Assembly: GCF_019457515.1 (NCBI RefSeq)
Contig: NZ_CP080421.1
Span: forward strand, 2,480,001 to 2,544,000
Origin: Shewanella mesophila
GTDB taxonomy: Bacteria; Pseudomonadota; Gammaproteobacteria; Enterobacterales; Shewanellaceae
Length of the DNA: 64,000 nt
Direction of reading: 5' to 3'
A model generated the notes under the pieces. That model was not told the DNA's origin. It worked only from the letters and a program-made list of their open reading frames with translations, and did no database searches. Made by a program: the position numbers and the translations under genes. Positions 8,312 through 16,578 of this stretch are shown here, piece by piece. How positions within the stretch are numbered: the first letter of the stretch is position 1; every line of letters starts with the position of its first letter.

Positions 8312-8575
8312 ATGAATACCATCACAGCGACTAACAATCGATTGGACCAAGTGCTCATCTATCAATTTTTGTTAGTAGCAGCCGTACTTTTATTAGTAGC
8401 GCCGCTCGCTACAAAAGGCGCTGCGCCAGAGATAGAATTGATGTTTAGCCTACAAATCATACTGACGAGCATAGCTACTTTAGTCGCCATTTTTATTAAG
8501 CAAGCGATTAACCGCACCTCCATCTCGATACTTTTTGGCATTTGGTTACTCGTTTGGGTGACGCATTTGTCCTAG
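8312..8575 (+). CDS. Small three-helix membrane protein, probably iron-regulated
   Basis: An 87-residue protein I do not recognise. Three hydrophobic segments are visible at about residues 15-33, 44-62 and 70-86, so nearly the whole chain is in the inner membrane. There is no cysteine or histidine cluster that would mark a metal site. The start is supported by GGGAG seven bases upstream. A perfect Fur box lies in its promoter region, which makes an iron-starvation role likely. It stands alone, and about 320 bases without a gene follow. Confidence 0.8.
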   Translation: MNTITATNNRLDQVLIYQFLLVAAVLLLVAPLATKGAAPEIELMFSLQIILTSIATLVAIFIKQAINRTSISILFGIWLLVWVTHLS

Positions 8576-8901
8576 TTCTGATTGGTCAGTTAATAATGAG
8601 GTCCTAAATATCCTAAGGTCAAGGCTCGCACTGCCACTGATAGACAGCTCATCTTTGATTGAATTACCCCCAAAAGCCCATAGAGTGACTCATTAAGTGA
8701 GCGGGTGAAAGCACAGACCTCAAAGAGACATAGCTCGAAGGTAAACATAAGATTGAAGTTGAAACTCTAAGGTAGTAGTAAAAATCATTGAAATAGAAGC
8801 AATATAAGAAAAAGAATTAACGGTAAAAAAAAACTGTGATTTAAAAAATCATTGATGACCAAGACGCAATTAATGCTCTTGGCCACCAAAGTAAACTCGG
8901 A
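8576..8901. other. Intergenic stretch, one hairpin
   Basis: No gene is seen. An inverted repeat at 8857-8884 (GACCAAGA with TCTTGGCC) lies 18 bases beyond the chemoreceptor stop on the minus strand, and could be a weak terminator; the T run that should follow is displaced. Nothing else stands out. Confidence 0.5.
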
Positions 8902-11019
8902 TTAGGTTTTCAGCTTACCTAACTGTTGATGTTGCTGGGCAACTAAATCGGCGAGGCTCATACTACTTTGCTGCGCTTCATCTGCCAGACGCGCTAACTC
9001 TGAAGCAGAGTCAGAGATCCCGGTAATGTTCCGGTTGACCTCTTCGGTGACAGCACTTTGCTCCTCCGCTGCTGTCGCAATGTGGGTAACCTGACTAGAG
9101 ACCTCTTCGATTTGACTCACAATAGTGTTAAGTGAATTTAAAGCCGACTCAGTTTGCTCTACCGCACGCTGCGCGCCATTTACACCTTGGTCAATGATGT
9201 TTGAGGCACTGTTAACCTCTTTTTGTAATGACTCAATTAGCTTACTAATCTCATCGGTCGAGCTTTGAGTTTTCGATGCCAACGCCCTAACCTCGTCAGC
9301 CACCACCGCAAAGCCTCGTCCTTGCTCACCAGCACGCGCCGCTTCAATTGCAGCATTTAAAGCCAGCAAATTAGTTTGTTCGGCAATCGCACTGATCACT
9401 TCTAAAATTTTACTGATGTTGGTACTGCTATCTGCGACCTTACTGACCGCTTCTTTCGCCAACAATGATTCCTGAGACATATTGGTCACAAAATCCATCG
9501 CCTTGCTCAAGCTATCCTCGCCCGCTTTAACATTCGCCGTCATGGCTTCTGTTTCTGCTGCGGTTTGCTCGGATGCTTTGGCGACCTCAAGGGCTGTAGC
9601 ACTCATCTCATTAACGGCCGTGACCACGCTTTCTATCTCACTGTACTGACGGTTTACACTGTCTCGAGTCTGCTGCGCAATACCCGCCGCGGTTTGGCTT
9701 TCATCTTGCGAACGAGAAGCTAACTCTTTGAGTTCACTGATTAACAGCCTTAACTTAGTAATGAAGCCATTAATACCACCGCCCAGCGCAATAAGTTCGG
9801 CATGGGACTCAACCGTTATAGATTGAGTTAAATCACCCTCGGCACTTGCTAAGTTCTCTACTCGGCTTTGAATCACCTTCAAGGGCGCAATAATGGAGCG
9901 GATCACTAGACTAATCGTTATCACTGCAATGACAGACACGATACTGCCGACAATCAGCAATAAACTACCAAGAGAACTGGCCATCGCAGACATTGCATTG
10001 TCCATCTCTAGCGCCGCCTTATAAGCATCGGCTTTATTTACTTCTATGACTAACGACCACTGAGCACCTGCTACGGCAATATCGATAGGATAAGCCACAA
10101 CAATATTATCTGCTTGCTCTAAATATCCGCCATTGTTGTTTAGCTTTTGATACTGAGATGCGAGATTGGGATCAATTGATTCTGACAAGGGCCGAGCTTT
10201 CTTATCATAATGACTGGCCGCTACCACTAAGCCTTTTTGGCTAAGTAAGGTCACTTTTGCTTTACCTTGATAAAGGCTGTTTGAAAGCTCATCGATCAGC
10301 TTTTGAAATATCGGTAAATTAAGGTCGACGCCAATAAGCCCCCTAAACTGGTTATCCACTACCACAGGTACGGTTAACGATGTCATTAACTCGTTATTTC
10401 CAGGGGTTATTTCATATAAATAGGGTTCCATTAAGCAAGGCTTTTTCGTATCCTTTGCACACAGATACCACTCCGCTTCTCGAATACCAAACTCATTTAA
10501 TGTGGCAACATACTTTTCAGCCGCATCATCCACTTGTTGATGCTCTACGGTGCCATCGCTGTTACGCGTGTAATAGATCTCTAATGTTCCAGCACCGGCA
10601 ACGCTATGTGGAGAATCAATGGTAAATTCACTGTCGCGTCCATCGTAACCATTAGGTTCGAACTGCGCGTACATTGATGATATTTGGCTGTTTTTTCGCA
10701 GTACTCCCGCAACAGCTATCTGAACGCTTTCTCTAGGGAGTGGCGCATCTTTTGACGTCGTCTCAACCATACCGGCAAAAGAATAGGGAATTCGATAGGC
10801 TTCATTAATAAATCCTGCGACCTGCTCACCATACTCCCCTGCTTTTGCACTTAAGCGTTGCTGAATTTCTTGCTGCAGTGTCTGTTGAACTTGATCCGCG
10901 AGTTGCTCATTTTTATCGCTTAATGACCACCATAAACTGAATGACAAAATAGCAACAATAATCAAAAACAGCGCAGAAGTGATCCACAGTAATTTGGTAC
11001 TAATGGACAGTTGCTTCAT
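8902..11019 (-). CDS. Methyl-accepting chemotaxis protein with periplasmic Cache sensor
   Basis: A 705-residue chemoreceptor. One membrane helix lies at about residues 10-30. A long periplasmic domain of the double-Cache type follows ([26 protein letters not shown]), then a second helix near 350-375 and a HAMP segment. The cytoplasmic domain includes the conserved hairpin tip [20 protein letters not shown]. It signals through CheA/CheW to the flagellar motor. Double-Cache sensors often bind small organic acids or amino acids; the ligand is unknown here. It has no chemotaxis neighbours and appears to be transcribed alone. No CheR-binding pentapeptide is visible at its end. Confidence 0.93.
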   Translation of the reverse strand: MKQLSISTKLLWITSALFLIIVAILSFSLWWSLSDKNEQLADQVQQTLQQEIQQRLSAKAGEYGEQVAGFINEAYRIPYSFAGMVETTSKDAPLPRESVQIAVAGVLRKNSQISSMYAQFEPNGYDGRDSEFTIDSPHSVAGAGTLEIYYTRNSDGTVEHQQVDDAAEKYVATLNEFGIREAEWYLCAKDTKKPCLMEPYLYEITPGNNELMTSLTVPVVVDNQFRGLIGVDLNLPIFQKLIDELSNSLYQGKAKVTLLSQKGLVVAASHYDKKARPLSESIDPNLASQYQKLNNNGGYLEQADNIVVAYPIDIAVAGAQWSLVIEVNKADAYKAALEMDNAMSAMASSLGSLLLIVGSIVSVIAVITISLVIRSIIAPLKVIQSRVENLASAEGDLTQSITVESHAELIALGGGINGFITKLRLLISELKELASRSQDESQTAAGIAQQTRDSVNRQYSEIESVVTAVNEMSATALEVAKASEQTAAETEAMTANVKAGEDSLSKAMDFVTNMSQESLLAKEAVSKVADSSTNISKILEVISAIAEQTNLLALNAAIEAARAGEQGRGFAVVADEVRALASKTQSSTDEISKLIESLQKEVNSASNIIDQGVNGAQRAVEQTESALNSLNTIVSQIEEVSSQVTHIATAAEEQSAVTEEVNRNITGISDSASELARLADEAQQSSMSLADLVAQQHQQLGKLKT

Positions 11020-11140
11020 TGAGTTCTCCTAAGTATATCGACAATGTTAACCTTTCGTTAAATAACTATAGTATAAAAGTCGGATTCGCAGTGTAGATCA
11101 CTAAAGGGATCAGCTGTTTATATATGGCATTTTGGGACAT

Positions 11141-11172
11141 AAAAAAACCGACTTACTCGAAGTCGGCTTTTT
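11141..11172. terminator. Bidirectional terminator after purF
   Basis: A stem CCGACTT/AAGTCGG with loop ACTCG, flanked by an A run on the left and a T run on the right. It lies just past the purF stop on the minus strand, and can work in both directions. Confidence 0.85.
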
Positions 11173-11228
11173 CAAGAGAACTAATCTAAACATGATGTAA
11201 GGTTAGTTTTGCACGAAATAAAGAGGTC

Positions 11229-12743
11229 CTATGGATGACAAACGTTATGCATCTCTAAGTTCATCCCTATATCCTTGATGCGATTTGCTTTGGCATCATC
11301 GTTACGTAACTGTGTCAAATGATCTAAATAAGCCTGATCGACATCGTTGGTAATGTACTTACCATCGAAGACAGAGGTTTCAAAACGCTTAATTTCTGGA
11401 TTTTGCTGACGGACCGCTTCGATAAGATCATTAAGATCTTGGAAAATAATCCCGTCGGCACCAATGAGCTTACAGATCTCTTCCGCGTCACGACCGTGAG
11501 CTATTAACTCACTAGTGGTGGGCATATCGATACCATAGACATTAGGGAAGCGAATTTCAGGTGCGGCTGAGGCAAAATAAACCTTCTTGGCACCAGCCTC
11601 GCGAGCCATCTCGATGATCTGCTCTGATGTCGTTCCACGAACGATAGAATCGTCGACAAGAAGTACATTTTTACCCTTAAACTCAGCATCAATCGCGTTA
11701 AGTTTACGACGTACCGATTTCTTACGCTCCTGTTGACCAGGCATGATAAAAGTACGGCCAATATAACGATTTTTCACAAACCCTTGGCGATATGGCAAAT
11801 CCATATTACGCGCGATTTCCAATGCGATATCACATGATGTTTCCGGAATAGGAATAACCACATCGATATCATGATCCTCCCATTCCTTCTTGATCTTCTC
11901 ACCTAGCATAACGCCCATGTTCACTCGACTGCCATAGACTGACACTTTATCGATAGTCGAGTCTGGACGAGCAAAATAAACGTATTCAAAAATACAAGGA
12001 GAATAGCTAGGAGATGCCGCGCACTGACGCGTATATAGCTGACCGTCAAGAGAGATATAAATAGCTTCGCCAGGTGCTACGTCACGAACCGTCTCAAAAC
12101 CAACGGCGTCGAGTGCGACGCTTTCAGAGGCTACCATATATTCGGTGCCCTGCTCAGTCTCATGTTTACCTAGTACTAACGGACGAATACCGAACGGATC
12201 TCTAAAGGCCACTAAACCTTGGCCAATGATCATAGCCGCTACGGCGTAGGCTCCCCGAGTCAGCTTATGTACATTGCTGATTGCCTCAAACACCTCATCG
12301 GCAGTCAGGAACTGGCTTTGGGTATGTTGTAACTCATCAGCCAACAGGTTAAGCAAGACTTCAGAATCTGAGGTGGTGTTAACGTGACGACGTTGCTTAA
12401 GTAAGCGCTCATGCAGCTCAACGGTATTAGTTAAATTACCGTTATGGGCGAGTGAGATACCAAATGGGGAATTAACGTAAAAAGGTTGTGCTTCTGACGC
12501 ACTAGAGCTACCCGCAGTTGGATAACGCACATGGCCGATACCTGCATTACCTTGTAAACGTTGCATATGCTTAGGCTCAAATACGTCTTTTACCAGACCA
12601 TTAGCCTTACGCAATCTAAATGCATTACCATCGACAGTTACAATCCCTGCGGCATCTTGACCACGGTGTTGTAATACGGTTAGTGCATCATAAATTGTCT
12701 GATTAACCGATGTCCGGCCAACTATTCCGACGATACCACACAT
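11229..12743 (-). CDS. purF: Amidophosphoribosyltransferase
   Basis: A 504-residue enzyme of the first committed step of purine synthesis: it makes phosphoribosylamine from PRPP and glutamine. The N-terminus MCGIVGIVG supplies the Cys2 nucleophile (Cys1 after Met removal) of the class II glutaminase domain. The PRPP-binding motif [15 protein letters not shown] lies near residue 365. It ends the conserved block folC-dedD-cvpA-purF and lies 101 bases after cvpA. I see no clear purine repressor site in the short gap before it. Confidence 0.97.
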   Translation of the reverse strand: MCGIVGIVGRTSVNQTIYDALTVLQHRGQDAAGIVTVDGNAFRLRKANGLVKDVFEPKHMQRLQGNAGIGHVRYPTAGSSSASEAQPFYVNSPFGISLAHNGNLTNTVELHERLLKQRRHVNTTSDSEVLLNLLADELQHTQSQFLTADEVFEAISNVHKLTRGAYAVAAMIIGQGLVAFRDPFGIRPLVLGKHETEQGTEYMVASESVALDAVGFETVRDVAPGEAIYISLDGQLYTRQCAASPSYSPCIFEYVYFARPDSTIDKVSVYGSRVNMGVMLGEKIKKEWEDHDIDVVIPIPETSCDIALEIARNMDLPYRQGFVKNRYIGRTFIMPGQQERKKSVRRKLNAIDAEFKGKNVLLVDDSIVRGTTSEQIIEMAREAGAKKVYFASAAPEIRFPNVYGIDMPTTSELIAHGRDAEEICKLIGADGIIFQDLNDLIEAVRQQNPEIKRFETSVFDGKYITNDVDQAYLDHLTQLRNDDAKANRIKDIGMNLEMHNVCHP

Positions 12744-12844
12744 GGGTAGGTTTCCTCATTTTAAGATGTTCTGATAATAATTATTATTGTTGATATTACA
12801 CTCGGCAATAACCCTAGTGCTCATCAAATATGCTCTAGGCATTG

Positions 12845-13333
12845 TTATATTTTGGGTACAAAGCTTGAGGTGTTTTCCACGTAGTCAAAAAACCACTGAA
12901 TAACCACTCCAAATTCTGGGACAAGCTGCGAACTATGCCACCAATCGGTCTTGGGTGCTCCGGTAAAAGCATCCATAAAAAACAGTATCGCGCTGACAAT
13001 GAGGGCGCCTCTTAAGGCACCAAAACATAGACCTAACACCCGATCGGTGCCAGATAAGCCTGTTTTAGCCACTAATTGACTGATGAGATAATTGACTAGC
13101 GCCCCAAGGATCAAGGTAGAAATAAACAGTATTGCAATAGCGACACCGTTACGAACAAATTCATCTTGCATCTGGGTGAGATAAACGGCGAGATCTTGAT
13201 AGAACTGACTCGCGACGAAAAAAGCTGCAAACCATACCACAAGTGACATAGCTTCTTTAACGAAACCACGGAGCAAACTAATTAAAGTTGATATTCCGAT
13301 GACAGCGATAATGGCGTAATCGATCCAAACCAT
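12845..13333 (-). CDS. cvpA: CvpA-family inner-membrane protein
   Basis: A 162-residue CvpA family protein with four hydrophobic segments (about residues 5-22, 28-47, 63-88 and 102-122). It begins MVWIDYAIIAVIGISTLISL, close to other CvpA N-termini, and has the family run LRGFVKEAMSL. In E. coli it is needed for colicin V production and tolerance of some envelope stresses; the molecular role is unknown. It precedes purF, as in E. coli. Confidence 0.93.
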   Translation of the reverse strand: MVWIDYAIIAVIGISTLISLLRGFVKEAMSLVVWFAAFFVASQFYQDLAVYLTQMQDEFVRNGVAIAILFISTLILGALVNYLISQLVAKTGLSGTDRVLGLCFGALRGALIVSAILFFMDAFTGAPKTDWWHSSQLVPEFGVVIQWFFDYVENTSSFVPKI

Positions 13334-13469
13334 TGAATAAGGTGATCCAGCATTAGCATTAAGACGGCGCGATCTTACCAGAGACGGAAGACATTCTCAC
13401 CCCCTAGTCTCATTTAAAATCAATTAAGTTTATTCTGAATTATGGACACTGAATTTGTATATTGGACTA

Positions 13470-13606
13470 ATACCAATCAGCAGAACGCAGTAATCGCCTC
13501 AGTGTTTGTTTTAGCCGCCAATTCAACGCAAAAGGATGAAGGAACGCTTGCTCCCTTGTGAGGCCATTAAACGCAGAAGTTGGCAGGAACCGTAAGTAAA
13601 CAGTAA
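13470..13606. repeat. Diverged partial copy of the palindromic repeat
   Basis: It starts with ATACCAATCAG, as the copy near 5.9 kb does, and shares the block TTGCTCCCTTGTGAGGCCAT followed by an ACGCAGAAGT run. The right half with the nested palindromes is missing. It sits in the 326-base gap between dedD and cvpA, which holds no gene. A trace of the right end (TATACTGATT) may survive inside the adjoining terminator. Confidence 0.7.
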
Positions 13607-13640
13607 CAAAAAGGCCTTATATATACTGATTCAGGCCTTA
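13607..13640 (-). terminator. Terminator downstream of dedD
   Basis: On the minus strand, AAGGCCT and AGGCCTT form a stem around a 15-base loop, followed by TTTTTG. It starts about 20 bases past the dedD stop. The loop contains TATACTGATT-like sequence resembling the right end of the repeat element, so the terminator may be partly repeat-derived. Confidence 0.6.
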
Positions 13641-13659
13641 GTTTTAACAGGGTGTTTCT

Positions 13660-14283
13660 CTAATCTACAGGATTAAAGCTCACCACGGCAGATTTCAGCC
13701 CCGTTAATTTATCGATCTCTTTTTGCAGCTTCTGCAATTTAGACATAGACACATCTGGACCCACAAAGACTTTCGTTAACTCACCATCTTTAGGCGTTTT
13801 AGGTAGGGTGTATGCTCTAAAACCTTTGCTTCTAAGACGTTTTACTAAGGCATTTACATTGGCCGCATTTTTAAAGCTGCCTAACTGCAAGGTATAAGCC
13901 GAACTCGGCACTATGGCTTCTACTGCCGCGTTATCAGCGTCATCGACCGTCTTCGATGCTTCAACCTCTTTAACCGTTTGCTCTGGCGCTGAAATCGAAT
14001 CATTGTTGCTGCCCGACTCTTCTTCAGAAACAAACTGAGATTCCGCATTGGAAAGATCAATAGTCTCAAATTCAGCGCTAGTATCAAACGAACTATCGAT
14101 ACTGGGGCGCAATGGGATCTCTGCAAACTGCTCCTCTTGATGCTGTTTTTTGCCATCAAGAATATCGGGAAGAAAAATTACGCCTAACGCCACCAACACA
14201 ATCACTCCAACGAGACGATTCTGAAACTGGCTTGATAACTTTTGACTAGATAATTTTGTTCGTTTGACTTCGACTTCGTCCAC
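13660..14283 (-). CDS. dedD: SPOR-domain cell division protein (DedD-like)
   Basis: A 207-residue bitopic protein. A membrane helix is at about residues 24-42 (LVGVIVLVALGVIFLPDIL), followed by an acidic, low-complexity periplasmic linker and a C-terminal SPOR domain (about 128-204, starting AYTLQLGSFKNAANVNALV). SPOR domains bind denuded septal peptidoglycan, and DedD helps septation in E. coli. Its place between folC and cvpA matches E. coli dedD. It starts seven bases after the folC stop, so the two are likely co-transcribed. Confidence 0.9.
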   Translation of the reverse strand: MDEVEVKRTKLSSQKLSSQFQNRLVGVIVLVALGVIFLPDILDGKKQHQEEQFAEIPLRPSIDSSFDTSAEFETIDLSNAESQFVSEEESGSNNDSISAPEQTVKEVEASKTVDDADNAAVEAIVPSSAYTLQLGSFKNAANVNALVKRLRSKGFRAYTLPKTPKDGELTKVFVGPDVSMSKLQKLQKEIDKLTGLKSAVVSFNPVD

Positions 14284-14289
14284 GTTGAT

Positions 14290-15543
14290 TCACCCAAGAT
14301 TTAGATTTTTAAACTCTGCCACAGTGTAAAAGGAGCCAAACACAATTACCATATCCCCATCGCAGATATTATTTGTTAACGCTCGATAAGCTAAGGCTAT
14401 CGATTCAAATGGATAGCCGATACTTCCTTGTGGCAGGCAAGCGACTAACCGCTCAGCGCTAGCGCTTCGCTCACAATCCAGATCGGAAAAATACCAGGTA
14501 TCGACAACCTCATCTAATGTCGATATTACCGTCTGATAGTCTTTATCTTTCAACATACCACAAAGGGCCACCACTCGGCGGCCAGAGTAAGCCCCTAGGC
14601 GCTGCTTTAAGTAACGCGCGGCATGGGGATTATGGGCAACATCGAGCAGTATCAATGGCTCGTCAGAAAACCGCTCTAAGCGACCAGTCAATTTAGCTTG
14701 CAAGAGCCCTTGCTGAACAACATCCTGTGAAATCGAGGGGATCAGCAGCTCAACAACCGCCAGTGCGGTTGCCGCATTCGGCAGCGGCAACTGCGGGACG
14801 GGTAAGCCTGATAGTGACAGCGATGCACCGTTAAAATCCCAACTGTCACCATGCAGTGTATAATCAAAAGCCTCACCGACCACCGATAATTGCGCGCCAG
14901 TATCATTTGCGACTTCGATAACTGACGGCGGAAGATCGCTATCTCCCACAATAGCAGGACGGCCCGATCTAAAAATACCCGCCTTTTCTCTCCCGACGAG
15001 TTCACGTGTATCCCCCAAATACTCCTGATGGTCTATATCGATGGATGTCACCACACTGATGTCGGCATCGATAATATTAGTGGCGTCAAGGCGGCCACCT
15101 AAACCCACTTCAAGCAGTACGATATCCAGCTTTGATTGTTTAAAAATCATTAACCCCGCTAACGTCGCGTACTCAAAAAAGGTCAGAGATATCTGGCCGC
15201 GTGCCTGGTCTATTGCACAAAACGCATCAATTAAGGCTTGGTCACTGGCATTCGTACCCGCGACTCGTACTCGCTCATTATACTTGAGCATATGGGGTGA
15301 GCTATAGACACCGACCCTATAACCTGCCAGAGTCATGATCTGCTCTATCATGGCACAGGTTGTTCCCTTGCCATTGGTACCGCCCACAGTAATGACTTTG
15401 GTATTACCAAGATCGGTCAACCCCATCGATTTCGCCACAGATGACACACGGTCTAAACCCATATCAATATCTGTGGGGTGAATAGACATCAAGTGATCAA
15501 GCCAAGTTGTTAAACTAGATTGATGATTAGGTACAGTTTGCAT
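14290..15543 (-). CDS. folC: Dihydrofolate synthase/folylpolyglutamate synthase
   Basis: A 417-residue Mur-ligase-like enzyme that adds glutamate to dihydropteroate and folates. The ATP P-loop TVGGTNGKGTT lies near residues 47-57, and the family motifs SSPHMLKYNERVRV, GLGGRLDATN and LLDVAHNPHAA are all present. In E. coli accD stands directly before folC; here only 91 bases separate folC from truA and no accD is present. The gene reads into dedD with a seven-base gap. Confidence 0.96.
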   Translation of the reverse strand: MQTVPNHQSSLTTWLDHLMSIHPTDIDMGLDRVSSVAKSMGLTDLGNTKVITVGGTNGKGTTCAMIEQIMTLAGYRVGVYSSPHMLKYNERVRVAGTNASDQALIDAFCAIDQARGQISLTFFEYATLAGLMIFKQSKLDIVLLEVGLGGRLDATNIIDADISVVTSIDIDHQEYLGDTRELVGREKAGIFRSGRPAIVGDSDLPPSVIEVANDTGAQLSVVGEAFDYTLHGDSWDFNGASLSLSGLPVPQLPLPNAATALAVVELLIPSISQDVVQQGLLQAKLTGRLERFSDEPLILLDVAHNPHAARYLKQRLGAYSGRRVVALCGMLKDKDYQTVISTLDEVVDTWYFSDLDCERSASAERLVACLPQGSIGYPFESIALAYRALTNNICDGDMVIVFGSFYTVAEFKNLNLG

Positions 15544-15634
15544 AAAACACTCTTACAGGTGGTAAAAAGCGATGGTGTAATGATTAAAGATCATAAAAAA
15601 TAAGACAATGTCAGCGGCTTACCCAAGATAATAG

Positions 15635-16420
15635 TTAGTCCAACATAAATAGTGGACCAAGAGCTAATTTAGGTAACTGATAAGATTCTGGATAAGTCAC
15701 ATCCACCAAATATAATCCATTAGGTTTGGCAGTGGCAGCGGCTTGCGTTCGGTCTTTAACAGCCAACAAATCCTTAATCCAACTCATCTCTTGGCGACCG
15801 TAACCCACTTCTAGCAGCGAACCGACAATATTACGAACCATATGATGTAAAAATGCATTAGCCTTAATGTCGACACAAATATACATCCCCTGACGGGTCA
15901 CATTGACTTCATGAACACAACGAAAAGGCGTATTCGACTGACATTGAATCGCTCTAAAGCTGGTGAAATCCTGTTCACCGAGAAGGTACTGCGCCGCTTG
16001 ATGCATCTTGCGCTCGTCTATGTCACCTGGATAATGGCTCACCCCTGAGCGCAAAATGCCAGGTCTAAGCTGATGGTTATAGATCATGTAGCGATAGCGG
16101 CGCGCCGTGGCACTAAAGCGGGCATGGAATTCATCATCAACCTCTTTCGCCCACCGAACGGCTATATCATCAGGTAAATTAACATTCACACCTAAGGTCC
16201 AGGCACTCTCTTTGCGTATCGCATTCGTTTCAAAGTGCACCACTTGACCAGTTGCATGCACCCCGGCATCGGTTCGCCCCGCGCATTGAATGGCAATAGG
16301 TTCGTTGGCCACTTTAGAAAGCGCCTTTTCTAGTTGGGCTTGAACCGAGTCAACTTCGGCCTGACGTTGCCACCCAAAATAACGACTACCATCATATTCA
16401 ATACCTAATGCAACGCGCAT
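15635..16420 (-). CDS. truA: tRNA pseudouridine(38-40) synthase
   Basis: A 261-residue TruA. It makes pseudouridine at tRNA positions 38-40. The N-terminus [19 protein letters not shown] is family-typical, and the catalytic aspartate is Asp51 in [10 protein letters not shown]. The ATG at 16420 is preferred to an in-frame TTG nine bases earlier, because AAGGG is ten bases before the ATG and the extra residues (MYY) are not conserved. It follows fimV after a strong terminator, so it likely has its own promoter. Confidence 0.95.
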   Translation of the reverse strand: MRVALGIEYDGSRYFGWQRQAEVDSVQAQLEKALSKVANEPIAIQCAGRTDAGVHATGQVVHFETNAIRKESAWTLGVNVNLPDDIAVRWAKEVDDEFHARFSATARRYRYMIYNHQLRPGILRSGVSHYPGDIDERKMHQAAQYLLGEQDFTSFRAIQCQSNTPFRCVHEVNVTRQGMYICVDIKANAFLHHMVRNIVGSLLEVGYGRQEMSWIKDLLAVKDRTQAAATAKPNGLYLVDVTYPESYQLPKLALGPLFMLD

Positions 16421-16536
16421 GTAATACAAACCCTTATTTTAAAAAACTCATTTTGAGCGCGAGATTTTAGCATATCGCAGCCCTGATCATGACAACTAAG
16501 TCAGCAAAAAACCGCTCAAATTGCGCTATATTGAGT

Positions 16537-16560
16537 AAAAAAAACGGCGCCGAAGCGCCG
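16537..16560 (-). terminator. Strong terminator downstream of fimV
   Basis: On the minus strand the stem CGGCGC/GCGCCG closes a TTCG loop, an unusually stable UUCG tetraloop in RNA, and eight Ts follow. It lies 18 bases past the fimV stop and separates fimV from truA. Confidence 0.92.
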
Positions 16561-16578
16561 TATCGATAAACAGAAGGG

